Below, one piece after another: positions 12,250 through 24,935 of a stretch of DNA of 64,000 nucleotides. The notes beneath the pieces were generated by a model. It saw nothing but the letters and a program-made list of their open reading frames with translations. It searched no databases and was not told the origin of the DNA. The DNA is from Onchocerca lupi (taxonomy: Eukaryota; Nematoda; Chromadorea; Rhabditida; Onchocercidae). The stretch is taken from positions 1-64,000 of the forward strand of contig JAOVVO010000334.1 of the NCBI GenBank assembly GCA_028564675.1, in the 5' to 3' direction. Made by a program: the position numbers and the translations under genes. Numbering within the stretch: the stretch's first letter is position 1; each line of letters opens with the position of its first letter.

Positions 12250-15200
12250 ATTAATTGCTCCACGAAACATCTTTGATTAATTTCATCATCGTTCATATAC
12301 TTATCAAAATATTTATATTTAAGTAAGGGCGCTATTGCTGTCGGATTGCACATTTATGTTCCATTCCTTTCTTTTCAGAAATTCATTTATTATATTTCCT
12401 TTTTATACCTTTCTTTGATTTCTTTTAGACATTTTACTCCTATCCATTTATTCTGTCAAACTCATTCGATTCTAATGATTATGCTAGAAGCAGTAACCCA
12501 ATAATTATCTTACACTGAAAGTTTTTGTTATCGCTGTTTCCCGAATCTACGGAATAGCTTATTTTTTTTATTTTCGGTAACATTAGCAAACAGAAATAAA
12601 CGACAATAGTGATCCGGCAGCCTTCGCGCACAAACTTGATGAACAATTTTGCCTAGTCGACCTATTCGCGTTCACTGTGTAGTGTTAGATTCAAACTTAA
12701 ATTTTATTATATACTCGCTGCTTCTGTTCTTCGTTACTTCCCCCAAATTTTCCATTTTGCGAATTACATATTTTGAATTAATGAAGTAAAAGATCTAAAG
12801 TTTAAGTGATACTGATGAAATAATGTGATGGCACTAAATAGCAACCGAAGAGTGCGACTAATGAAGTGAGAAATAAAATTTTAAAATAATATTCCTTTAT
12901 TAAAATGAATCATTTTTACAGATTACTATGAAAAGTTTTTTAAAGCAGCAATTTTGCAGCTACTGAAAAATACGCTATTCAGCCATACATTTCTTTTCTG
13001 TCGATTTGAAAATATAAAAAATGAATGAAGTTAAGTCCATATAATTTAATTGCGTCGAAAAGCATGACCAAGACCTACGAATTGACGAAAATAGTGTTCT
13101 ATTAATAACCAAATAAATTGTGCCGTAGTAGACATCAAGAATACTTAGATTTATTATGGTGGTTCCAACAGAAATAGCAAAATACTAGAATATAGAATAG
13201 AAGAAGAAACGGATGAATAGTTTGAAAATGCGATAAAATGAAATCCGGAAATTGCAGTTTTTTTTTTAGCAGAATCAGGCGATTGTTACGATTATGATTT
13301 GGCAAGCATCACAGTTTGATAGATTGAGAAAAACTGCGAAAATACAGTATTATAATATCATCAGCAATTGAGAATGAAAAGGAAATTTAAGTGAAGAGTC
13401 GATGAGATTTTGGAGAATAGATAATATGAATATGCCAATAATTAAAAAGCATAGCTCCAGTGTGAGTATAAGAGTGAAATACAACACTTCGGCTACTGTT
13501 CTAAAATTTCCAATTTTCTAGTTGGTTCATTCCATATATGACAATGCAAATCAAGGACTTAGAATATTTATCAAGTCAATCTATTTTTTTTTTTTTTTTG
13601 AAATTTCATAAAAGAAAAGCGAAAGGTTCATTAAAAAATTAACAAATCCAAAAGTTCATCAAAGAATTAACTATTAAAAAAGCCGAAGGTTCATTAAAGA
13701 ATTGATTACTAACAACTGCAACGTCATTATATTCTGTTGACATCCATCTTTATACTTTACATTTGTAAGTAATGCAAAAATAAGAACATTACATTAAAAT
13801 TCACCAGATACGAAAACGAGAAAATGCTGTCACCTGTAGAGAAACTGTAATTAAATCATTTTTGAACCATGCCATTTGAAATTTATTAAATAATGTCTTT
13901 CTATGAAACGCAAAAAGTGACATTTTTTTTTTTGCGTTTTATAGGAAGACGATTAGAATATCGAAAATCCCATTTTAACTTCAAGTAGTTTTTGGACAAA
14001 TCATTAAAACATTGTAGGGAGAAAAACGCACTAAATACTTTCAGGTTTTCAATTTGGCTATCAAATTAAATATTGTCTACTCGTAAAACTTGGAACAAAT
14101 AAAACTAATTGGAATCCTTCTTCATCCTGATTACTGTTCCATCTCGCTTGAAAAATCTTGCAAAGAATAACCGCTGCAGCATTTCAGCATTTCAGGATAT
14201 CTCTCCCCATATCACCTGGCAATTCGGATATCAACATTTCAAGCATCAATAGTACAATATTGTTAATAGGGAACTGTTTACAGAGGATCTGCCTGTTACA
14301 GTTTTATTTTTACATCGCCAAAGTGCCTAAAATAACGAAATGATGACAAAGTGACTATTCAATATATGAGCCGCATCATATTGAAGAACTGCGAAATAAA
14401 GTTAAAAGTTGCTCATGAAGCTGAAATAATTTAACGAACTATTGCGAAGCATTGGACTTCTAGGGATTTAAAACAATATCTAAAGACAAAGATAAGTTGT
14501 AGTCATGCACTTGCGTATTTGTAAAATACTTGTATAGAGTTAACGTTCAAAGAGTTGACAATTTTCGACAACTACCATTCCAAAACTGTGGTTGAATGAT
14601 CCGCATCAGTTTGACATAAGGTTGTGCTTGAAGTAATTAAATTTTATAGAGGAACAGACAAACTTCGCTTTTATACATTTTGAGTTGAATTATATTTCTC
14701 ATTAAGGTAAGATGCATTCCTCCATAAATCAGTAGAAAAAATCCTAATTATTTAAAGAATTAATCAGATGGATCGACTTTCCGATTTCTCAAGTGAATGG
14801 CAGTGTTAATGAAATGAATGGAGAGAAAAGAGTATTCCTCATCACGATTTACCGGAAAAGTTTCAAGTTTTCGGCTAAATTCACATGCAGCTACTTTTTT
14901 AATCCTTGCTAAGTGACCAGATCTTTACTCAATTACTAACTAACAAGTTATGTATCCAAAAAAAAAAAAGATAGAAGAATGGAGCGTGTTTTAGCTACTT
15001 GGAAATGTAAAAAAGTGACAGGACACTCAGTAAAAATATGAAAGCTCAAATTTTTTTGGGTTTGGTAAAATTAGAAAAATGACTGATATTTAATCGATAT
15101 TTATATTAAAATTTTTGAAATGAAACATTTTCAAATTACTACAATCATAATTATTTTAGTAGATACTGGCATCCGAAGTTTCATTGTTCAATCGATATTG

Positions 15201-16700
15201 TTCAATAACATCTTCCGCTTTTTGTTTAGAACAGCTAACACACAAACCTTAGTAAAAATTAAAAGACACAAATAATTATTTAATGAAAAATTGATGATAA
15301 AAGTTGTGAAAAAAAGTTGAGAAGCGGAGCGGAGAAGGAAGCGAATTACTCAAACAAAAAAACAAGTTGCACCTTGAAGTTGAGAAAAGAACACATATCC
15401 TTGATGAACATTAAATTTTCACATTAGAACACCTTTGACAGAAATGATACCAATTCAGAAATTAGCAAAGCAAAAGTTTAAAATTTGCAGTGGTAAAAAT
15501 TCTTTATAAGACTACTGGCTTTCTGGAAAACATTTCCTTTTAAGTACAACCTTCTGCAGGTTATAAAAGTTTGCATTTCTTAGCAAAATATTAAGAACTG
15601 ATATAGTTCATTATTGTACAGTAAAACAAATTCATCGAAAACATTAGGGGATTAAACGGATAAAAAAGAACACGGTGAAACAAAAAAGTTCAATGAGTGA
15701 TTTGGAAATGAAGACAATAAATAATAAATACGATAAATAGTTGTGTAGAAAAGCAATGATCTTCACCATATTTATGCTTAAAAAAAAAAAATAATGGAAC
15801 GAAAATCAAAAAATCTCTATTGTAAATATTGTAAATAGCTATCTAAAGTCATTTTTCTAAGCATAAAATCAAAATTTAAAGAAAAATTTATTTTATATAG
15901 AAACCATAGCTTCTTGAAATAAAAATTAATTTGAAAAAAAAGTGATAGCACAGATCAAAATATCAAGCAAAGAAGTGAAAGATTATGGCATAGAATGTAT
16001 GAAGTGACAAAGATTTTGAAATATAAAACATAATTTTTAGGTACAAAAAGTACCGATGACTCTAAATAGAGAGAAATAATTAGAAATTCTAAACGACATC
16101 ATTCATAAGCGCTTCCTCAAAACTTCTTAAAGAACAAAAACATTCGATATCATTACTGCCACAGTCAACTCCAACTATTGCAACTACGACCTTCTATTAT
16201 AAATACAAATCTAATTCACGTGGGTTACCATGCGAATTATGTGATTTACTGAAGAAATTTCAAAATAAAAGGCAGTTTTTCATGCTGTTTTAGTTTATGA
16301 TATATCAGAAAAAATATGCACAGATGAATAATGCAACTTTTTTATATCATTAGTTTTGAAAATACCACCAATATAGAGGCTGTTGAATGTCAGGAAGATA
16401 TAAAACATATTACTAAAGCTAAGAAAAAAAATAATAAATAAAAAGAGCCTTGGAGAGTTAAGAAAGAAAAAAATTGTCTTAGACGGCTAAGAAAAGGGAA
16501 CAGAGAGAGTCCGCAAGACGAAACTCATGCAAATTAACCGAATATAGCTATATTAGTATAATTTTGAAAAAGATTATATTATTAAAAATTTCACTAATCC
16601 AGAAACAAGCAAACGCAAAAACTTAAACTGAGAATAATCTCAAATTTGCGAAAATTCTCTTTCAGTATAATATTTGGAAGAAAAAAAACCGCAGCTCCGA
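12250..16700. other. Intergenic region without recognisable genes
   Basis: This is the convergent gap between the light chain gene (+) and the transporter gene (-). No coherent exon was found. It contains poly(T)/poly(A) runs and the imperfect repeat at 13.6 kb. Confidence 0.6.
13621..13707. repeat. Imperfect tandem repeat, three copies
   Basis: The phrase GGTTCATtAAAgAATTaac recurs three times (near 13626, 13653 and 13690) at roughly 30-37 bp spacing. Non-coding, diverged minisatellite. Confidence 0.6.
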
Positions 16701-16709
16701 ACAGAAATT

Positions 16710-19700
16710 TTAATCATCAGTTCCTGATAAACCAATCTGATGTGAGGACCATTCCTCCAACTCACCTTTTGCCCAAAGCCAAAAGATAAGTGCGCCGAAT
16801 ATATAAATGCCTGATGTAAAAAAGAATACGAGATGCCATTCACTGCGCAGCTAAAATAATTCCGATTTCCAGTTCAAATTTTACTTAAACGATTTCACAT
16901 ATAATCTGATGAGAACGATTTTCAACAATAGTTTTGAAAGAAATTTGATTTTTAATTACAGAATCAAACAGGCAAAACTTAAAAAACCATTAGTTTGCAT
17001 TTTCTACCGAAAGCATGACAAACAATAACAAAGGACTAAATTAATTAAAACAATTTCAAAATTGCAAAATAACCTGGTTTTTGACGACTGCGCCAACAAA
17101 TAATGGGCTAATCATCCCTGGCAATGCAGCTAATGTGTTCGAAAGATTCATAAGATGACCAGCATACTATAAAAAATCTGATTCACTTCACTTTAAAATA
17201 TCAAATTTCATTACACATTACGAAAAACAAAAAGTGCTTCAAAATTCATGCCTTAAGCTTCTTAAAGCTAAATAAATGTATTAACTATCCGATTTCTTGA
17301 AACTTTCTCCTGCAGCTTGAAAGCACAGTATGCTTCGCTAAAAAATCAAAGAAAAAAATTTCAATAGTTACCTGCGGAGCAATATCGAGCGAATTGACAG
17401 AGAATGCACTCCATGCAAGACCACCCAAACCAACAGAAATTATCAGCGAAATAAGTACCAACAATCTGCTCATTCCTATAATTGCTAGCAACAAAAATGC
17501 TGCTTCTCCCAATAACCCTAAAAATCCGAAATTATGAGAAATTGCAATAATTTGGGAATGAATCCAGGATAATTCAGATAGAGTAAACCGTTCAGACGAT
17601 CAAAATATAACGAAAACTCTGAACTAACCTAAACAGCAAAAAACTTTTCTGGCTTTAATAGTGGACCACATATGTTTCTTCCTGAGATAATCAGCGAAAC
17701 CACCAGCGGTTAGAAGCACAACATCCATAACAAAGTACGGAAGAGATGACAGAGATCCAGCCTGTTAACTAATTTCATTTGAAAGATTTTATAATATCAC
17801 AAAATGAAAAGAAACGGAGATCATCTATCACTTCTATTCAAAAAATTACTTTTTCATGATCATAATTAAGCAAGTTTTCCAGTATCCGTGGCAAACTTGT
17901 CAGCATTGTATAAAATCCCCAATTCTGGCACACATGTGCGATAACAATGGCCCAAACGGCTTTATTTGAGAGAATATGCCCCCAAGGCACAACTTTTAAA
18001 GTTTTAAAGCTTAATATGGACAATTGAGTTGATATTCATTTATATAGAAAGCGTACGAGTGTAATAGAATAAAACAAAAAAATTAAGGGTCAAGAAATTT
18101 CGAAATAAAATTTGGTCTAAAAAAAACTGAAAATATAACAAAATCAACAGATTGCAACGCAATATTACTTCATTCCATTGATGATATCCAATCTTTTTCA
18201 TATGTATATTTCAAGATTCAATGTGATCAATTTTATTATTATTCAAACAACGGAATCCAGAATTAAATGATTTAGTGATACGAAGACTCCATTTTTCACT
18301 CTTCACTCAATATATATTTATAATTATGAATAAGTTTGATCATACAAATTTTGTTGCTTGTTTTGTTTCGCGTTTCAATAACGTTAACTCATTAGTGCTT
18401 ATATTTGGATCGTTCTCTGGAGAATCATGAAATAATTTCACCCATAAAAAGCACCACAACTAAGCAGCTATCCCTAAAACATTTGAATTACACTGGCCAT
18501 TGAATAGTTGAATTACACTGCCATTGAGTAGTTGAATTACACGGGCCATTGAATAGCTTCAACAACGCATTTATTTAAAGCATACTAAAATAAGAGTCTT
18601 TATTTAATTTAAATTTACTTTAAATATCTGTCAACTCTTCATCCGGAGCTGAAGACTTACCGAAAAAATAAAATATGGATGGCCATCCAAAATGAAGACC
18701 GATAATAGTCGAAACAAGCATAGCTACGACAGTTCCGAAATAGCAACCAGCATATGAAATTGCACTCATCCGAGTTTTTTCAGTTGTTGGTGCCCACTTT
18801 CCTAATATAGCATGCATTGCTGGATGCGAAACACCCTAAGAGTAACTTATTGGATTATTAATTTAATTGATGAAGGTTTCTGCTAATTCTGATGCTACGA
18901 ATGAAAACAAACATTTATTACGCTTATTAAAGGACAATTTACCTCAAAAAATCCTTCCCAAAATCTTGCGGTTATTATTGGAACTTTCCCAATTTTTGCC
19001 AGTGAAGGAGAAAGCAGAGTGAAAACAGCAGTGCCTGCAACATGTGGAGGAATTCTCATGTGGTACCAATTAAAAAAGTTGTTAAAAAAATGAATTTTTT
19101 TTTAGTATGGATTTCTTTTTGGATCAAAAAAAAATATGGAGTTATGAAACTTTCATATATTCTGCATAGTGTTTTTCTACAGTCCCTCATTTTAGTTAAT
19201 GATAATATAAAATTTACCGAAAACACCTGCGAAATAAACGAACTTTCACCATAACGATGTGCGAAGTAACCACCAGGGAGCTGTGTTAAGAAATAGCCAT
19301 AGAAAAATGCTCCTAGGATAGCGCCTTGTGTTATCGAGTCCCACTCGAATTCAGCTTTTTTCTGTAGTGAGTTTTGAACCTAACTGAATTGAAAATTCAT
19401 AAATTCGTAAGGAACATGAAGTAGTTTGTAGAGTCGAAAATGAAATACTACATCGCTAAGATAGCCAATGGATAGCTAACTAATCAATAGATAGATAAGT
19501 AAAAAATTCTGACATTCTCGTTTAAATAATTCAGTGCAGTGAATCTGATCATTCAAAAATGAAATAGCTGTATCAAGTTCTTTCAATATATTAAAATTAA
19601 AAGTCGGTTAGATTTTAAGAATTTGAAATTGAACTCCTCATATAATCGTCTAGCCTCGCTTGATTTTCTGCTGCACTATCAAGTCATAAACAGATAAATG

Positions 19701-20787
19701 ATCGATTGTCAACTATATATTGCAACGTATAACATAATCTGTATGCAATATTTCTGATATCACTTGTTAGTTTTAGTTATTATGTATTGCTTTAAATTTA
19801 ATGTGCGAATTCGAGTAACTATGAAAACCGAAAGTAAATGAATGCGTACTACTTGTTGTCCGTCTACAGTGGTGACAACGGTATCACGGTATCACTGGTC
19901 ATCTGGATGATGGCAACTGATAGATTTGCCCTCATTGCGTAAATACTGGCAAATCCCAGAAATACTAATATCACGACAATATATCGCCGCTGTAAATAGC
20001 ATTTCGAGGTAAGTACTTCCGATTCTGAAATTAAACAATGACCAAAGAGAAGAACATTTGGAAGATATCAGAAAATCAGTGCGGACTGGAGATTAATATC
20101 TCTTCGTTATTCACTAATAAAAATTTTCTGACTATGTACCCCTGCATACATTAAATCTCTGCGAAATTACATGAGTCTGAGAATTAAAATTCCATGACAA
20201 TATTTATGGTTGACAATTTCCATGATACTCTCGAATTTTTACTTAAATAGAAGATTTACGAGTAATTAGAAATTTTGACGCCAAATTCCCTACTAGAATT
20301 AGACAAGGCACTCCCAGTAGACTGGTTTTCCACATCTTTCAACTCTCCAAAATACTCCATGAAGAGATTTTACAATTGAAGTGTACTCTAATTCGCGGCG
20401 ATCTATTTATCCAACAAGAAAAGAAACAGTGCCGAGGGCTATTTCATCGGTCATATATTTAGAACCCGAAATCTTATCCTCATCTTCGCAATTCACTCGA
20501 ATAATACCCTGCAAGGGATCCTCCCAACCGTTGAATCAAAACTTAAATGAATAGAATATTTTACCAGCATGCATGTCAACAAATTCGACATGCGAATTTG
20601 TGAAGATGGTTTTGAAAAATTAGATAAGAAATGAGAAACATTATATATATATAAATAAATAGAGCATTTCAGAGATGCTAGTAATGACTGCATCCATAGC
20701 AATAGTTATTGCAATTGGGATGTCTTAATTACCTGAGATCGAGTCGATATCAGCGACACCTGTTGTACCATACTGTGACACGGACAT
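16710..20787 (-). CDS. SLC17-family transporter (sialin/VGLUT-like MFS), apparently disrupted
   Basis: Members of this family move organic anions, phosphate or neurotransmitters across plasma or vesicle membranes; the substrate here cannot be told. Exons in transcription order: 20787-20733, 20024-19888 (3' end tentative), 19361-19218 (may start at 19379), 19034-18943, 18835-18661, 18473-18346 (or 18389), 18009-17850, 17761-17629, 17517-17372, 17166-17074, 16850-16710. They would encode about 468 residues. Family hallmarks seen: TM1 with conserved Arg (SIYAMRANLSVAI), WDSITQGAILGAFFYGY, LPGG, RFWEGFFEGVSHPAMHA, HVCQNWGFYTMLTSLP, NSLDIAPQ and MNLSNTLAALPGM. Three defects cluster in the middle. 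The conserved YGGK site near 19245-19250 reads as if one G is missing, shifting frame. An in-frame TAG lies at 18460-18462. Exon 6 (phase 0 at GTATGA) does not match exon 7 (which needs phase 2). It is either a recent pseudogene or an assembly-error patch. All other junctions are clean. Confidence 0.85.
18483..18556. repeat. Minisatellite, 24-25 bp, three copies
   Basis: Three head-to-tail copies of a unit beginning TTGAATTACACtGGCCATTG lie at 18483-18507, 18508-18531 and 18532-18556. It sits in a transporter intron, directly upstream (on the minus strand) of the exon with the in-frame TAG. Confidence 0.85.
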
Positions 20788-23700
20788 GCTGCACCAAGTT
20801 GATTAGTTCGATGACGTCTTGCTAAAAAGCTCTTCCCGTGCTAGTGGCACTTCCATAGCGAATGAGTTATCGCTATCACACACGCTCAGATTAGCACACA
20901 TACACATCATCCATCTACATATAACATACATAGCCATCATTAATCAATCCGGAAGTGTCCAGCGTAAGGAGCGGATGCCGAGATGAGACTAACATGCGGC
21001 CAAGTTGGCTTCTCAATTCAGCATTTGTGATGGATGGTGTCACAAGCAAGTGACGCACCATGGCAACATCACTGCAAGCAAGTCATCTTGCGCTGATAAG
21101 GGTGCCGTGCCATACGCTGACAGATAAAAATCATGTTTGATAATCATTAGGATAAATATGTCCTTGTTCCAGCATGACAGTCTGTCTACAGGAAGAGTTG
21201 TGCCTCCCCATTTCCCCTTAATGAACAATACTTAATCAACCCGAGATTTATTATTTTGCAGATTTATCCGCTTAAACTGAAGTTATCTGTATAGTTATAA
21301 ACAAGCAGACGAAAAACAAATCGGTGTGGTGAAGCGAGTTTTTCACTCTCCTACAACGTAGATGTCTGGGATGCAAACACACGCATTTGGACAACTTTCA
21401 ATTGCTTCCATAGATATTCAACCAGTCAGTAATGAAAAATAAAGCTATTGGTTCACGATTATTAGTGTGTATCGAGATTTTGGAAACTTTTAGAAGCATC
21501 TAATAGATCTGTAGACTTTTTGAAGATGCAGAATTGATTTGTTATTTCGAATTCTTTCTTCTTTCATTCATCGAAACTTTCAATTTCTTGCTGAAAAAGC
21601 TCGTTTCCATGTTTTGAAAATAAAGAAGCAAGGAATAAAAAAAACAAAGTTCATCGTTTTACAGACATTTCAATTTCCGGAAGTTCTTATGGAGCAATGA
21701 TATCAGTAATACCATAGCTATCAAATAATTTAACAGTTGAACAATAATATAAACTGTCACTGTTGTCATTTCAAGTTATCATTCCTGCTGTGCTGTATCC
21801 TGTTTTTTGGTGCAACCCATCATTTCATCTTTTGCAAGAATTTCAAAGAGGAATGCATCAAAAACCATTGCCACTGCTGCTTGCTAAAAAGACAATTGAT
21901 TTTATATTTGAGAACTGATAAAATTTTTCATGGCTGATCGAACCTATCAGAACAAACTTTCTCGTCAACTAACCTTTACAAATTCATCGCATATAAAAAA
22001 AAAAAAAAAAGATAATTTTTGTAATTGATTAATTGTATTTAACCGCTTGGAAAGTCAAAGTAACGGTGCAATTTATTCTTTAAAGATTGTTGCCAACTAT
22101 TAAAAAATGGAACCAACAGATACCAAACATGTCTCAGAACGTAAGAAGCCTTGGCATGATACTTCATATCTTGTAGCAGTAATGCAAGATGTATATGTCA
22201 TGATGATGAATTCATCTGCTTGATTGGATGCACCAAAAAATCTCGAAACGGTTAGCGAATTTCGCAGTCTCCTTGTGTCCTTGGTGATTACATAAAAATT
22301 CTTTGTTGCATCTATTAAAGAAAAAAAAATTTGAATTTTAATATTTCTGACTAAAGCTTTGGGATTTAGATCTGAAAACTATTACAACGTAGAATTTTCA
22401 GTTCTTTTCAGAGAAGCGAACTGATATTTAGAGTGATCGAGATAAAATATTTCTGAAATTTATTCACCAGATTTTTCTGTTAATAGATTCCACAGCGCAA
22501 CTTTTCGTCTTAATCCAATTTGAACTACAATAACAATGATTAAAGACTCTAATTCATTCAATGCAAAAAGAAAAAATTTCAAGATTAAAAATTAATAGGA
22601 AATTCAATCGTTTTTGCTATTTTATATACTGGCCCCTGAAATTCTCAATCATCCAGAAGAATCTGGAACTTTGAAATGTAAAAAATAAAAAAATCCATCA
22701 CAGAAATAAATAACTTTTATCCTTTCTGTTATTTATGATCACAGTGAGTTTTCAAGTAGTTTATGAAAGGCCATCAAAACTAAATGTGAGACCTATAAGG
22801 GCCTCAATCAAAATAGTCATTAAAAAGAGAACTGATATGGACTGAGAGACACAATATCGTCAAGACAAGATTCCTTATTTTTATGAAATATGGTACAAAT
22901 CAAATACATACATCATTTCTCTGATTTCGAATCATTCTGAAAGGAGAAAGTGTAGACAATGTGAAATTACTAATGCTATTAAAAAAAAAAAAAAAAAAAA
23001 AGAGGTGATAAGAAATAATGTGATAATGCTTTAACTTTGCAAAATGAGGAGCTGGTAATACTAATACTTTAACTTGTCAAAAATAGTATGTACTTAGATA
23101 AGAATCAGATAAAAACAGGAACTGTTACTAAAATGGCACTTCTTGGATTTGATTTGATAATGCAAGATAAATATTTTTCAATTACTTTTGTCCAAGTTCA
23201 TTTCAGAATCGAATTGGGCTCAAGACTTTTGCAACATCATAATATAATATGCAAAAGCTGCTTTATGCTCAACCAGAGTGGAGAAAATACCACAAGAAGA
23301 ATTGGAAAATAGCAATAAAAGAATAATTATCATGAAAAAAAAATTAATCCTAAAACATGCTGCATTCTGAAAAATAATAACTCATATATAGATTTCTTAA
23401 CTCATTGATTCTACTGCACTTTTAAATCATTTCTTTTATCATCTTTTTTGTAGCGGAAAATTAAATGAACGCAGGAAGTTCTGGGAGAATTATAAGAATA
23501 TGCATGTACCCACTTCGTTTAACATTATATGCAGATTCAGATCGAATGAGTTTACCTATTTTACAATTCAATGATTATTAGCTTATAATGGAAATGGACT
23601 GCACCTCGCAGAAATCTTCAACTATAATACAAGAATAATGACTTCAGCCATTGATATCTCCATTTTAATCTGTCACTGTTCCATTTGTCACGGCGTAGGG

Positions 23701-24935
23701 GTCAATTATACCAACAGCTCCGCATAGTTTGGCCAAAACCAAAATTACTTAACGATAAAAGCACCTAAACATAGATAATAATGATGCAATATCGCATGAC
23801 TGGAGAGCTTAAGTTTGGTTAGTTACTCATACTACTGGGATTTTATCACAATAAGCCTCATGCGAAAAACCCGCTCAAATAAAACGTATTCTCAACAGGA
23901 GCACATGAGTCTTGTTCTCTTCGAATTACGACTGAATTACCACAAAATAATTTTATAAATTAGATTTATCTTCAAGTAAATCTTATACCCGACCATGTTT
24001 TCAAGTTGAAGGATGTAATTCGTACAAATAAAAATATACATGATTGCTAAGTGCTATTTTGCTCATTTCAGTTAAACAATCGTTATCGAAAATTGCAAAA
24101 GTGAGAATATGATGAACTGCGAGAAATAAAATCAGATTAGTTAATCTAGAAAGATAAATATTTGTTTCATTGACTTTTCTCAAGAAAGAGGAATCACTAC
24201 TTGCTTGCAAAATTAAGCGTAGAAAAATGCAAAAACATTGAGAACATTAACGAAAGCAATAAAAGCATTACACAGTATTAGTTCCAAATCAAATAAAAAC
24301 TTGAGGTATAAATGCAAAGGTATCCTTCATGCACACATCACTTTGTTTTTTATATACTCATTTTTTAAATACAATTTATATCAAGAGAAAAAAGTCCTAA
24401 TACCGTCAATATCTAATCAAAAATATTTCTGATGTCAATATATCTGCATAAAGACTTGCGGAAAGTATATATGTAGGGAAGGAAATACCATTAGCATTTA
24501 AGACTGAAGATAAAACTAAAGGAATCTAATTTTTGGAAAAAAATAAATACACATTACTTCATGATGACTTAAATAATTTAGCATAAAGACATCTTGTGCA
24601 ATTTAAACTTACAGAATTTGGAAAATTTTCCTCATTTACTGGTTGGAAAATGAACTTTTCTTAAAAAAGAACTTGATCTGTCCAAAAAATTACCCATTCA
24701 AGCAAATGAGGTATGGGGATACTCGTTCATACAGACCAAAAGTGAGCAACATGAACGAATCATTAAAGATTAAACTTGAAAAAGAAGTATAAAAAGCATA
24801 TTCCGAAGATCTAATAGCCAACTATTACCACTTTCGCTGATGAATCAAATAACTAATTTATATTACATATAAACTAATAGTAAACACATTCTATACACAG
24901 TATAGATAAAAAAATATAAATAGATTCAAGCAGAA
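20788..24935. other. Intergenic region between transporter and trehalose synthase genes
   Basis: The first 400 bp (about 20,790-21,230) are GC-richer than the rest and are the likely promoter and leader of the transporter. A TTTTTAG acceptor-like sequence on the minus strand at 20822-20828 could be a trans-splice site 34 bp before the ATG. The remainder is AT-rich, with a poly(A) run at 22981-23001 and no coherent exon. The 4.1-kb distance argues against the two minus-strand genes sharing an operon. Confidence 0.55.
22981..23001. repeat. Poly(A) tract, 21 bases
   Basis: Uninterrupted run of 21 A in intergenic sequence. No retroelement body is recognised on either side. Confidence 0.9.
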
